Below, one piece after another: positions 1 to 6,752 of a stretch of 6,819 bases of DNA. The translations under genes were made by a program, and so were the position numbers. The DNA lies in contig CAMYMP010000729.1 of assembly GCA_947259435.1 (NCBI GenBank), positions 1-6,819 of the forward strand, in the 5' to 3' direction. The stretch is from an uncultured Woeseiaceae bacterium. Its GTDB lineage: Bacteria; Pseudomonadota; Gammaproteobacteria; Woeseiales; Woeseiaceae. Position 1 is the first letter of the stretch. Each line of letters begins with the position of its first letter. Under the pieces are notes generated by a model, which saw nothing but the letters and a program-made list of their open reading frames with translations, did no database searches and was not told where the DNA came from.

Positions 1-1025
1 CTTACACCTCGGCCGACGTAACTGTCTATCAGGACTGGTTTCCGCGCTCTGCGCTTGAGACCATATTCGAAATCGAGGGCGACCGGTTTCAGAACCTCGA
101 GTTGGTTCCCGACGTTGTTGAAAGCCAGCGCCAGGTTATCTATTCGGAGCGGCGCTCGAGTGTGGACGGCGACAACTTCTGGAAGCTTGCCGAGCAGGTT
201 CAGGCAACTGCATACGTTGCGCACCCTTATCAGTTCACCGTGATCGGCTGGCCGTCCGATATCGAGGCGTGGACGCAGCAAGATCTGCTCGACTACTACC
301 GCACGTACTACGCGCCAAACAACCGCACTGTCGTGATCACCGGCGACGTGACGACCAGAGGGATTTTTTCGCTGGCCGAGGAATATTTCGCGGGCACTCC
401 GGCGCAGGATCCGCCGCCACCGGTGCGAACAGTCGAGCCCGAACAACAGGGCGAGCGGCGCGTCGTTGTGCGAGTGCCGGCACAGACGCCATTGTTGCAT
501 ATGGCATTTCACGCCGGTAGCGCCTCGGACGCGAGCACCTTGCCCATGAGCCTGTTGCTCAACATCCTGACAGGTGGCGACTCGTCGCGCCTCCACCGCC
601 TGCTGGTCGAAGACGCAGGCCTGGCGATTTCGGTTGGCGCCAATCAGGACCAAAGCTTTGATCCCGGGCTGGCCTATTTTTATCTGACGCTGCCGCCAGG
701 CGGCGACCCGCGCGTCGTCGAGCGCCGCATTCTCGACGAGCTGCGGCGCGTCATCGATGAGGGGGTGAGTGATGCCGAGCTCGCCAAGGCCCGCAACATC
801 ATGCTGGCGAGTTTCTGGCGGGGCCTGGCGACCATCGACGGCAAAGCCGCGGCGCTCGGGCAGTACGAGGTCTTTCACGGCAACTACGAAAAGCTGTTCG
901 ATTTGCCGGACGCACTGGCAGCCGTGACGGCCGACGACCTGCGTAAGGTTGCAGCAAGGGTCTTTCGCGAAGACAACATGACCGTAGGTGTGTTGCGCGC
1001 ACCTGACTCAGAGGGCGCGCAGTGA
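1..1025 (+). CDS. M16-family zinc peptidase, catalytic-type subunit (5' end missing)
   Basis: This is the last 340 residues of a pitrilysin-type (M16) metallopeptidase. The first full codon is at position 3, so the signal peptide and the HxxEH zinc motif, expected roughly 100 residues from the N-terminus of such proteins, lie outside the window. What remains fits the family. A Tyr-Thr-Ser-x-Asp start leads to a 'LExxFExEGDR' helix. Then comes RQVIYSERR, whose Glu (codon 147-149) is the expected third zinc ligand. 'HPYQFTVIGW' and 'YYAPNNRTVVITGD' close the first domain, and a second M16 domain runs to the stop. In that second domain the usual R/Y pair is replaced by Val (606-608) and Ile (627-629). 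The stop overlaps the next gene's start (GTGA), which points to coupled expression of a heteromeric enzyme, probably exported. Family assignment is secure. Activity cannot be confirmed because the HxxEH motif is not visible. Confidence 0.9.
   Translation, partial: YTSADVTVYQDWFPRSALETIFEIEGDRFQNLELVPDVVESQRQVIYSERRSSVDGDNFWKLAEQVQATAYVAHPYQFTVIGWPSDIEAWTQQDLLDYYRTYYAPNNRTVVITGDVTTRGIFSLAEEYFAGTPAQDPPPPVRTVEPEQQGERRVVVRVPAQTPLLHMAFHAGSASDASTLPMSLLLNILTGGDSSRLHRLLVEDAGLAISVGANQDQSFDPGLAYFYLTLPPGGDPRVVERRILDELRRVIDEGVSDAELAKARNIMLASFWRGLATIDGKAAALGQYEVFHGNYEKLFDLPDALAAVTADDLRKVAARVFREDNMTVGVLRAPDSEGAQ
1011..1015 (+). promoter_or_regulatory. Ribosome binding site of the second M16 gene
   Basis: GAGGG lies six bases before the GTG at 1022, inside the last codons of the upstream M16 gene. 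Together with the overlapping stop and start it supports the GTG as the true start and suggests that ribosomes finishing the first gene restart on the second. Confidence 0.6.
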
Positions 1026-2419
1026 ATCGGCCGCTATCCGCCTGCTTCTTGCTTTTCGCCTTGCTGGCTGCGGGTGCCGCTTCTGGCCAGGGTGTCACGT
1101 TGCCCGACGTGCGCCACGTCGAACTCGAGAACGGCGCCGTATTCATCCTGCATGAAAAACACGATGTGCCGCTGATCGGTGTCGAGGCCATCATCCGCGG
1201 TGGCGCCGTAACCGACCCCGCCGGCAAATCCGGCATGTCCAGCCTGCTGGCCGGCATGCTCGTCAAAGGCGCGGGTGAGAGAGACGCGGCGACGTTCGCC
1301 GAGGCGATCGACGCCCACGGCGGTTCGCTATCGGCCAGCGCAGGCCTCGAATCGATAACGATCTCCGGTGAGTTTCTCGCGCGCGACGGGGGCCTGATGA
1401 TTGAACTCCTCGTCGACATGCTGCAGTCGCCGACTCTGGGCTACACAGAAATGAAGAAGCTTCGGGACCGGCAGATTAATCTGATTCGCGCAGCCAAAGA
1501 CAGTGACCTGAGGCGGCTCACGCCCGTATACGGCAACGCGTTTCTTTTTGGCGAGCATCCTTACGGCAGCCCGGTTGAAGGCAATGAGGAGTCGCTCGCA
1601 AAAATCTCGCAGCGAGAACTGCGCGCCTATTATCGCAACCACTTCGGCGCCGACCGCCTCATCATCGCCATTGCCGGCGACTTCGACGCCACCGCAATGG
1701 TCAACACGCTGTCTGCGGCATTTGGCGGCTGGCAGGCGGCCGCAGCGCCGTTGCCCGAGTTCGAAGCGCCTGTGCCGGAGCAGGGCCGCCGCGTGTTGCT
1801 CGTCGACAAGCCCGGCTCCACGCAGAGTTATTTCTGGATCGGCAACGTCGGTGTTGCTGCCGGCTACCCGCAGCGTGCGGAGCTCGATATTGCGAACACA
1901 TTATTCGGTGGCCGTTTCACTTCATTGCTCATGAACGAACTGCGCACCAAAGCCGGCCTCACCTATGACGCACGCTCTGTGCTGCTCCGCCCTTCGCGGG
2001 CCGGTTCTGTTGCCATCACTTCCTACACCAGGACAGAGACAACGACTGCGGCCATCGACATGGCGCTCGGGCTGCTTGCACAGACCCGTGAGGCAGGCTT
2101 CGACGATGCAGCGATTTTGTCCGGTAAGAATTACATTCTGGGCCAGTTTCCGCCGCAGCTCGAAACAGCGGCGCAGCTCGCCGCCTGGTTTGCCTATCTC
2201 GAGGCTCACGGCTTCGATGCATCCTTCGTGAATGATTATGGTGCAGCGATCAGCGGCGCCGACAGCGAAGCTATCCGCTCGGTCATCGACAGCGTTTACC
2301 CTGCTGCGGACAATCTTGTCTTTGTCATCATTGGCGACGCCGAATTGCTTCGCGACGACATCGCGAAGTACGGCCCCGTCACCGAGATCGCGATTACCGA
2401 GCGTCGTTTTCGGCCCTGA
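1022..2419 (+). CDS. M16-family peptidase-like protein, non-zinc partner subunit
   Basis: A 465-residue two-domain M16 protein, near the usual length for single-subunit M16B proteins. Residues 1-23 look like a signal peptide: a short basic start, a hydrophobic Leu/Ala core and a probable cleavage near Ala-Ser-Gly-Gln, so the product should act in the periplasm or envelope. The metal site is lost. Where active members have H-x-x-E-H, this protein has S74-L-L-A-G78. The second domain keeps 'ELRTKAGLTY', with R308 and Y315 matching the Arg/Tyr pair that partner subunits of heteromeric M16 enzymes contribute to substrate binding. It is therefore probably the non-catalytic half of a two-subunit peptidase with the product of the overlapping upstream gene. 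The GTG start at 1022 is supported by the GTGA overlap, a GAGGG six bases upstream and the signal peptide beginning there. The substrate is unknown. It converges on mnmE with a 10-bp gap. Confidence 0.93.
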   Translation: MNRPLSACFLLFALLAAGAASGQGVTLPDVRHVELENGAVFILHEKHDVPLIGVEAIIRGGAVTDPAGKSGMSSLLAGMLVKGAGERDAATFAEAIDAHGGSLSASAGLESITISGEFLARDGGLMIELLVDMLQSPTLGYTEMKKLRDRQINLIRAAKDSDLRRLTPVYGNAFLFGEHPYGSPVEGNEESLAKISQRELRAYYRNHFGADRLIIAIAGDFDATAMVNTLSAAFGGWQAAAAPLPEFEAPVPEQGRRVLLVDKPGSTQSYFWIGNVGVAAGYPQRAELDIANTLFGGRFTSLLMNELRTKAGLTYDARSVLLRPSRAGSVAITSYTRTETTTAAIDMALGLLAQTREAGFDDAAILSGKNYILGQFPPQLETAAQLAAWFAYLEAHGFDASFVNDYGAAISGADSEAIRSVIDSVYPAADNLVFVIIGDAELLRDDIAKYGPVTEIAITERRFRP

Positions 2420-2429
2420 GCCCCGACGC

Positions 2430-3770
2430 TCATTTGCCGATGCAGAAGTCGGCGAAGATCCGGCCGAGAAGGTCGTCCGAAGACATTGCCCCCGTAATTT
2501 CTCCCAGCGCCTCATGCGCCAGGCGCAGTTCCTCGGCGAGAATTTCGCCCGCACGGGATTCGCGTAACGCGGTTTGCCCGGCTGCGAAGTGCGCGGCCGC
2601 GCGCCTCAGGGCGTCGATGTGGCGCTTGCGCGCTGTAAACGCGCCTTCACCAAGATTCTTGTAGCCGGCCAGTTCACGGAGTCGCACGTGCAGCGCATCG
2701 ATGCCGGATCCTGTTTTTGCAGAGAGGTTGATCGCCGCGCCGCCGTCGTTCTTCGCGCCGGGCTGCTCACCGGTCAGATCGATCTTGTTGCGAATAACCG
2801 TGACCTCCACACCGTGCGGAAGCTCTTCGCCGATCGTGGCGTCGTCTGCGTCGCTTGCGTCCTGTATCCAAAGCACGGCATCTGCGCTTTGCAGCGCCTC
2901 GCGCGCGCGCCTTATGCCCTCTGCTTCGATGCGATCCGGGTTGTTGCGCAAGCCAGCCGTGTCCACAAGCTCCACCGCAAGACCGTCGATATTGATCTGC
3001 TCGCGAAGGACGTCTCGTGTGGTGCCCGCCACTTCGGTGACGATGGCCGACTCCTCACCGCTGAGCTTGTTCAGCAAGCTCGACTTACCGGCATTGGGTT
3101 TGCCGACGATCACGACGCGGTAACCATCGCGCAGCACGCGTCCAACCGCGGCTTGTTTCTTGAGTTCGTTAAAAGCGTTACGGCAGTTTTCGAGCTGGGA
3201 CAGCAGCGCGTCATCCGACAGGAAATCTATTTCTTCCTCGGGAAAATCGATCGCGGCTTCCACGTGCATGCGCAAACGCACCAACTGCTCTGCAAGGGCA
3301 TCGACCGCGCTGGAAAAGGCGCCCGACAGCGAGCGCAGTGCCGCGCGGGCCGCCTGCGCGGTGCCGCTGCCAATCAGGTCCGCTATCGCCTCCGCCTGCG
3401 CAAGATCCAGCTTGCCGTTCAGGAAGGCGCGCTTGGTGAACTCGCCGGGCTCGGCGAGTCTTGCGCCGAATTCGACCGCCGCGTCGACGAGCAGCGACAT
3501 GACCATCGGCCCGCCGTGCCCGTGCAGTTCGAGCACCGATTCGCCGGTGAACGACGCCGGCGCGGGAAAATACAGGGCTATTCCGGAGTCGAGTTTTACA
3601 CCGCCGGCGCTACGGAATGTCCGCTGCGTCGCGTGACGCGGTTCGGGTAGACTCCCAAGCATGCCTCGCGCAATGCGCTCGGCCGCGCTGCCCGACAGCC
3701 GCACGATCCCCACACCACCCGCTCCCGATGGTGTTGCCGTTGCGACGATCGTGTCATGGGCGCCTGTCAT
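2430..3770 (-). CDS. mnmE: tRNA modification GTPase MnmE (TrmE)
   Basis: MnmE, together with MnmG, builds the cmnm5/nm5 group on wobble uridine 34 of certain tRNAs in the cytoplasm, using a tetrahydrofolate derivative and GTP hydrolysis. The protein has 446 residues (the E. coli protein has 454). The N-terminal folate-binding domain opens with 'DTIVATATP' and contains 'PGEFTKRAFLNGKLDL' (108-123). The GTPase domain has G1 GKPNAGKS (223-230), GTTRD (249-253), DTAG (270-273), NKID (328-331) and SAK (350-352). N226, the potassium-binding Asn, and E282, the catalytic Glu, fall at the E. coli numbers. The chain ends in the invariant C-I-G-K (443-446) with the cysteine used in modification. The ATG at 3770 places the conserved start correctly, but no clear Shine-Dalgarno precedes it. 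It lies 29 bp from a divergent gene and is separated from yidC, its usual upstream neighbour. It appears intact and functional. Confidence 0.98.
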   Translation of the reverse strand: MTGAHDTIVATATPSGAGGVGIVRLSGSAAERIARGMLGSLPEPRHATQRTFRSAGGVKLDSGIALYFPAPASFTGESVLELHGHGGPMVMSLLVDAAVEFGARLAEPGEFTKRAFLNGKLDLAQAEAIADLIGSGTAQAARAALRSLSGAFSSAVDALAEQLVRLRMHVEAAIDFPEEEIDFLSDDALLSQLENCRNAFNELKKQAAVGRVLRDGYRVVIVGKPNAGKSSLLNKLSGEESAIVTEVAGTTRDVLREQINIDGLAVELVDTAGLRNNPDRIEAEGIRRAREALQSADAVLWIQDASDADDATIGEELPHGVEVTVIRNKIDLTGEQPGAKNDGGAAINLSAKTGSGIDALHVRLRELAGYKNLGEGAFTARKRHIDALRRAAAHFAAGQTALRESRAGEILAEELRLAHEALGEITGAMSSDDLLGRIFADFCIGK

Positions 3771-3799
3771 GTGCCAATGAGACCACAGGAATCGATGCT
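3771..3799. other. 29-bp divergent gap between mnmE and the hydrolase-OsmC gene
   Basis: The two genes start 29 bp apart on opposite strands, which is too short for two complete promoters. On the plus strand there is a weak candidate, TTGCGA at 3740-3745 and TGTCAT at 3765-3770, with a poor 19-bp spacer. On the minus strand, AT-rich words such as TAGATT lie within the first codons of the hydrolase gene, but nothing matches a consensus pair. I therefore do not call a promoter. Start signals for both genes must lie at least partly inside the opposite gene. Confidence 0.5.
3787..3790 (+). promoter_or_regulatory. Ribosome binding site of the hydrolase-OsmC gene
   Basis: AGGA lies nine bases before the ATG at 3800. 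It supports that start over the longer reading that begins at 3617, which would run antisense through the 5' end of mnmE. The nearby ATG at 3795 is in another frame. Confidence 0.55.
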
Positions 3800-5011
3800 A
3801 TGCAGAATCTAAAGATAGAGTTCGAAAATGACGAGGGCCAGAAACTGGCCGGCATCCTCGACCTCCCAGCCCTGGAAGTGCGTGCCTATGCCCTGTTCGC
3901 CCACTGTTTCACGTGTTCGAAGAACCTCAAGGCTGCGACAAACATCAGCCGCGCAATGACCGCGGCAGGCATTGCCGTCTTGCGCTTCGACTTTACGGGT
4001 TTAGGACAGAGCGAAGGCGACTTTGCCGACACGACCTTCTCAAGCAACGTCAATGACCTGCTCGCGGCTGCATCTTTTCTCGCGGCAAATTATGAGTCAC
4101 CGGCGATTCTGCTCGGTCACTCCCTCGGTGGCACCGCGGTCCTGCAAGCAGCATCGAGCATCCCGTCCGCGGTGGCGGTTGCAACCATTGGTTCGCCGTC
4201 CGAACCAACGCACGTTGCCCACATGTTTGGCGATGCACGAGACGAACTCGACGAAAAAGGATACGCCCAGGTTGAGCTTGGCGGGCGGCCCTTTACTGTT
4301 CGACAACAGTTCCTTGATGACCTGCGCCAACACAATCTCCCCGTCGCGATAGGCTCACTGCGCAAGGCGCTGCTCATCATGCACGCGCCGCTCGACGACG
4401 TTGTCGAGATCGACAATGCGGGGGCGCTGTTTGCAGCAGCGAAGCACCCGAAGAGCTTTGTCAGTCTCGACAAGGCCGACCATCTCCTGTCGTCCAGTGA
4501 AGATTCCCGGTATGCGGGCCGCGTTCTCGCCGCGTGGGCTTCGCGCTACCTGCCGGCGCAAGGCGCTGCGCCGGAACTGTCGGCAGACGATGGTGAGGTT
4601 GTCGCGCGCACCTTGACAGACGGCTTTCGGACGCAGGTTCGCGCCGGGAAGCACGCGTTGCTTGCGGACGAGCCTGTCGCCGTTGGCGGCAGCGACCTTG
4701 GCCCGACGCCCTACGACCTGTTATCGGCTGCGCTTGCGACCTGCACAACGATGACGTTGAAGATGTACGCGGCCCACAAGAAACTCGACCTTCGCTCTAC
4801 GACGGTTCGCGTTTCGCACGGCAAGATTCACGCCGAAGATTGCGCCGATTGCGAGAGCAAGGAAGGCAGGATCGATCAGTTCCGCCGCCGCATCTCATTC
4901 GATGGAGATCTTACGCCGCAGCAGGAACAGCGCTTGCTCGAGATAGCTGATCGCTGCCCGGTTCACAGGACCCTGCATGGGGAAATCAAGGTTCGTTCGA
5001 CGCTTGGCTGA
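3800..5011 (+). CDS. Alpha/beta-hydrolase fused to an OsmC-family domain
   Basis: A 403-residue, probably cytoplasmic two-domain protein with no signal peptide or membrane segment. Residues 1-255 form an alpha/beta-hydrolase. They carry an oxyanion-type 'FAHCFTCSKN' (33-42), 'FDFTGLGQSEG' (63-73), the nucleophile elbow GHSLGG with S108, an acidic D199/D200 after 'LLIMHAPL', and the catalytic H228 in 'KADHLL'. Residues 265-403 form an OsmC/Ohr-like domain: 'GPTPYDLLSAALATCT' with probable peroxidatic C315, and 'ADRCPVH' with probable resolving C386, 71 residues later, close to OsmC spacing. An extra D-C348-A-D-C351 pair sits between them. OsmC proteins reduce organic hydroperoxides; hydrolases of this type act on esters or similar bonds. 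A combined role, such as processing a peroxidised or acylated compound, is inference. I recall the same fusion in other proteobacteria, without a known substrate. The ATG at 3800 is chosen for its AGGA and because the hydrolase fold starts there. The gene is inverted between yidC and mnmE. Confidence 0.93.
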   Translation: MQNLKIEFENDEGQKLAGILDLPALEVRAYALFAHCFTCSKNLKAATNISRAMTAAGIAVLRFDFTGLGQSEGDFADTTFSSNVNDLLAAASFLAANYESPAILLGHSLGGTAVLQAASSIPSAVAVATIGSPSEPTHVAHMFGDARDELDEKGYAQVELGGRPFTVRQQFLDDLRQHNLPVAIGSLRKALLIMHAPLDDVVEIDNAGALFAAAKHPKSFVSLDKADHLLSSSEDSRYAGRVLAAWASRYLPAQGAAPELSADDGEVVARTLTDGFRTQVRAGKHALLADEPVAVGGSDLGPTPYDLLSAALATCTTMTLKMYAAHKKLDLRSTTVRVSHGKIHAEDCADCESKEGRIDQFRRRISFDGDLTPQQEQRLLEIADRCPVHRTLHGEIKVRSTLG

Positions 5012-5025
5012 TAAGGGCCCTGCGG
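5012..5025. other. 14-bp convergent gap, no terminator seen
   Basis: The hydrolase-OsmC and yidC genes converge here. The gap holds the 8-bp palindrome AGGGCCCT (5014-5021), but it has no loop and no T-run, so it is not an intrinsic terminator. I found no stem-loop with a U-tract in the flanking gene ends. Transcription from either side may run into the opposite gene or stop by Rho. Confidence 0.6.
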
Positions 5026-6738
5026 TTAGTCGGCTTTGTCCTTCGTGTCGCCCTTGTGCTTCTTGCTGCCCTTTTTCTGTTTCGCTTCTGTTTCGACAAC
5101 CTTGTTGATTTTCCACTGCTGGGCAATCGACAGCAGCGTGTTCGTGACCCAGTAGAGCACGAGGCCCGCCGGGAAGAACGCAAAGAACACCGTGAAGATG
5201 ATCGGCATGACCTGCATGACTTTGACCTGCACCGGGTCACCGACCTGCGGGTTTAGCTTCTGCTGAAAGAACATTGCCGCGCCCATGATGAGCGGCAGAA
5301 TGAAGAACGGGTCCTTGACCGACAGATCCGTTATCCAGAGCGCAAACGGCGCCTGTCGCATCTCGACGCTTTCAAGCAGCACCCAGTAGAACGCCAGAAA
5401 GAAAGGCATTTGGATAAGGATCGGTAAGCAGCCAGCCGCCGGATTCACCTTTTCCCTCTTGTACAGCTCCATCATCGCCTGGCTGAGCTGCTGGCGATCT
5501 TCCTTATAGCGCTCCTGCAGCGCCTTCAGGCGTGGTTGCAGGTTGCGCATCTTGGCCATGGAGCGGCCGCTTGATTCGGTAAGCTTGTAAAAAAGCAGTT
5601 TGATCAGGAACGTGACCGCAATGATTGACACGCCCCAGTTGCCGAAGACGCCAAATGCCTTACTGAGCAGCCAAAACAGCGGTTGCGACAGAATGGTCAG
5701 CCAGCCGTAATCCACCGTTAGCTTGAGGGTCGTATCGATCTCTTCGAGCTGGCTTTGCAGTTTCGGCCCGATAAAGAGTGTTGTCGTGAACGTGCGGGAT
5801 TCGCCTGGCGCAACGGTTTGCGTTGGCCCTATGGAGCTTGCGGTCATTACCGCATCACGAAGCGATACGCTGTAGCGCTGCGGCGTGTCGGCCTGAGGCA
5901 CGACCGCGCTGACGAAGTGGTGCTGTATGGCTCCGAACCAGCCCCGCTCCGTAGCAAAAGCGTACGGCCCGTCATCAAGAAGGTCGTCGCGGCTGAGCTT
6001 TTCCGATTTCTCGCCGTTATAGATGATCGGACCATCGAAGGAATACGAATCGACGTCGAACATCGAACGCTTTTGTTCGAAGGATCGCCGCTGCAGTTGT
6101 GCATACTCGGCACCGCGCCACGGCGTGTCGCCCGCGTTCGTTACCTCTTGCTCCACAACTACCTTGTAACTGCCGCGCGCAAGCCTGTAGCGCTTCTGCA
6201 CGGTTACGCCGGCGCCGTCCGACCAGGTCAGCGGCACAAGCAGCTCGTCGTCGCCGCTCAGCGCATAGTTCGTCCGCTTGCTGTTGAACAACGCACGGTG
6301 GTTGGGTTCGGGCCCTTCACCGACCGAGCGCAATCCCGACTGAATCAGGCCCAGTCGGCTGATATCGGAAGCCAGCAACTGGACGAGTTCGTCGGGCTTG
6401 TCCTTGGCGATTGGATAGTTAAGCAGCGTGGCTCCCTGTACCGTGCCCCCCTGTGTGCTTAGCTCGAGCTCGAGCACGTCGGTGGCGACGCGAATGACGG
6501 GCGCGGTGGTGGGCGCATCCGGAGCCATCGGCGAGTCGACTGATCGCAAAACATCGGGTGCCTCGACTGCAGAGTCGGTCAGTTCCGGGATGCTACCGTC
6601 GGGCGGTTCAATTGCCGGTGCCTCAGTTGCGACGGGCGGTACAACAGGTTTCGGGCCGTAGTCCTGGACCCAGGCCTGGTAGGTTAACCAGACCATCATT
6701 CCAAAAAATGCCCAAATCAGCAGTCGTTGGTTATCCAT
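5026..6738 (-). CDS. yidC: Membrane protein insertase YidC
   Basis: YidC inserts and folds inner-membrane proteins, alone or with SecYEG. The 570-residue product has the full Gram-negative layout. A transmembrane segment lies at about 6-22. A Pro/Ala/acidic linker covers about 30-80, and the periplasmic beta-rich P1 domain about 80-340. A conserved core follows, starting at 'GNWGVSIIAVTF' (366-377). A cytoplasmic hairpin from about 386 to 430 contains 'SMAKMRNLQPRLKALQERY'. Further segments include 'NPAAGCLPILIQMPFFLAFY' (432-451), 'RQAPFALWI' (461-469) and 'PAGLVLYWVTN' (523-533). A Lys-rich tail ends the protein. K380 stands where E. coli has the groove Arg R366. The ATG at 6738 has AGGA four bases upstream, with a second AGGA ten bases upstream. 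It starts 6 bp after the preceding gene and is probably co-transcribed with it. Downstream it converges on the fusion gene rather than leading directly into mnmE. Confidence 0.98.
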   Translation of the reverse strand: MDNQRLLIWAFFGMMVWLTYQAWVQDYGPKPVVPPVATEAPAIEPPDGSIPELTDSAVEAPDVLRSVDSPMAPDAPTTAPVIRVATDVLELELSTQGGTVQGATLLNYPIAKDKPDELVQLLASDISRLGLIQSGLRSVGEGPEPNHRALFNSKRTNYALSGDDELLVPLTWSDGAGVTVQKRYRLARGSYKVVVEQEVTNAGDTPWRGAEYAQLQRRSFEQKRSMFDVDSYSFDGPIIYNGEKSEKLSRDDLLDDGPYAFATERGWFGAIQHHFVSAVVPQADTPQRYSVSLRDAVMTASSIGPTQTVAPGESRTFTTTLFIGPKLQSQLEEIDTTLKLTVDYGWLTILSQPLFWLLSKAFGVFGNWGVSIIAVTFLIKLLFYKLTESSGRSMAKMRNLQPRLKALQERYKEDRQQLSQAMMELYKREKVNPAAGCLPILIQMPFFLAFYWVLLESVEMRQAPFALWITDLSVKDPFFILPLIMGAAMFFQQKLNPQVGDPVQVKVMQVMPIIFTVFFAFFPAGLVLYWVTNTLLSIAQQWKINKVVETEAKQKKGSKKHKGDTKDKAD

Positions 6739-6742
6739 ACGT

Positions 6743-6752
6743 TCCTATTCCT
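6743..6752 (-). promoter_or_regulatory. Ribosome binding site region of yidC
   Basis: On the minus strand two AGGA words lie 4 and 10 bases before the yidC ATG. The nearer one overlaps the TAG stop of the preceding gene, which suggests coupled translation. Confidence 0.55.

Noticed and set aside
1235..1258. Second M16 gene as a pseudogene because its zinc motif is lost
   Set aside because: The frame is intact over 465 codons, with a signal peptide, a retained R/Y pair and a coupled start. Loss of HxxEH is typical for the partner subunit.
799..1419. A 206-codon minus-strand frame across the two M16 genes
   Set aside because: It has low-complexity Ser/Arg/Pro-rich composition and is antisense to two well-supported genes.
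2402..2428. Possible hairpin CGTCG / CGACG at the M16-mnmE junction
   Set aside because: The stem is only 5 bp with a 17-base loop and no T-run, so it is not a credible terminator.
2574..3650. A 358-codon open frame on the plus strand opposite mnmE
   Set aside because: It lies wholly antisense to a clearly conserved gene, starts with TTG, shows no recognisable domain and is the kind of open frame that GC-rich codon use produces by chance.
3617..3799. N-terminal extension of the hydrolase-OsmC gene
   Set aside because: The extra 61 residues overlap mnmE antisense, are Arg/Pro/Ser-rich and match no part of the hydrolase fold. The ATG at 3800 has an AGGA at suitable distance.
5014..5021. Palindrome AGGGCCCT between the fusion gene and yidC
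   Set aside because: At 8 bp with no loop or T-run it is within chance expectation and is not a terminator; it could be any short restriction-type palindrome.
5755..6462. A 235-codon open frame opposite yidC
   Set aside because: It is antisense to the conserved YidC periplasmic domain, with no domain-like pattern or upstream ribosome site that I can see.
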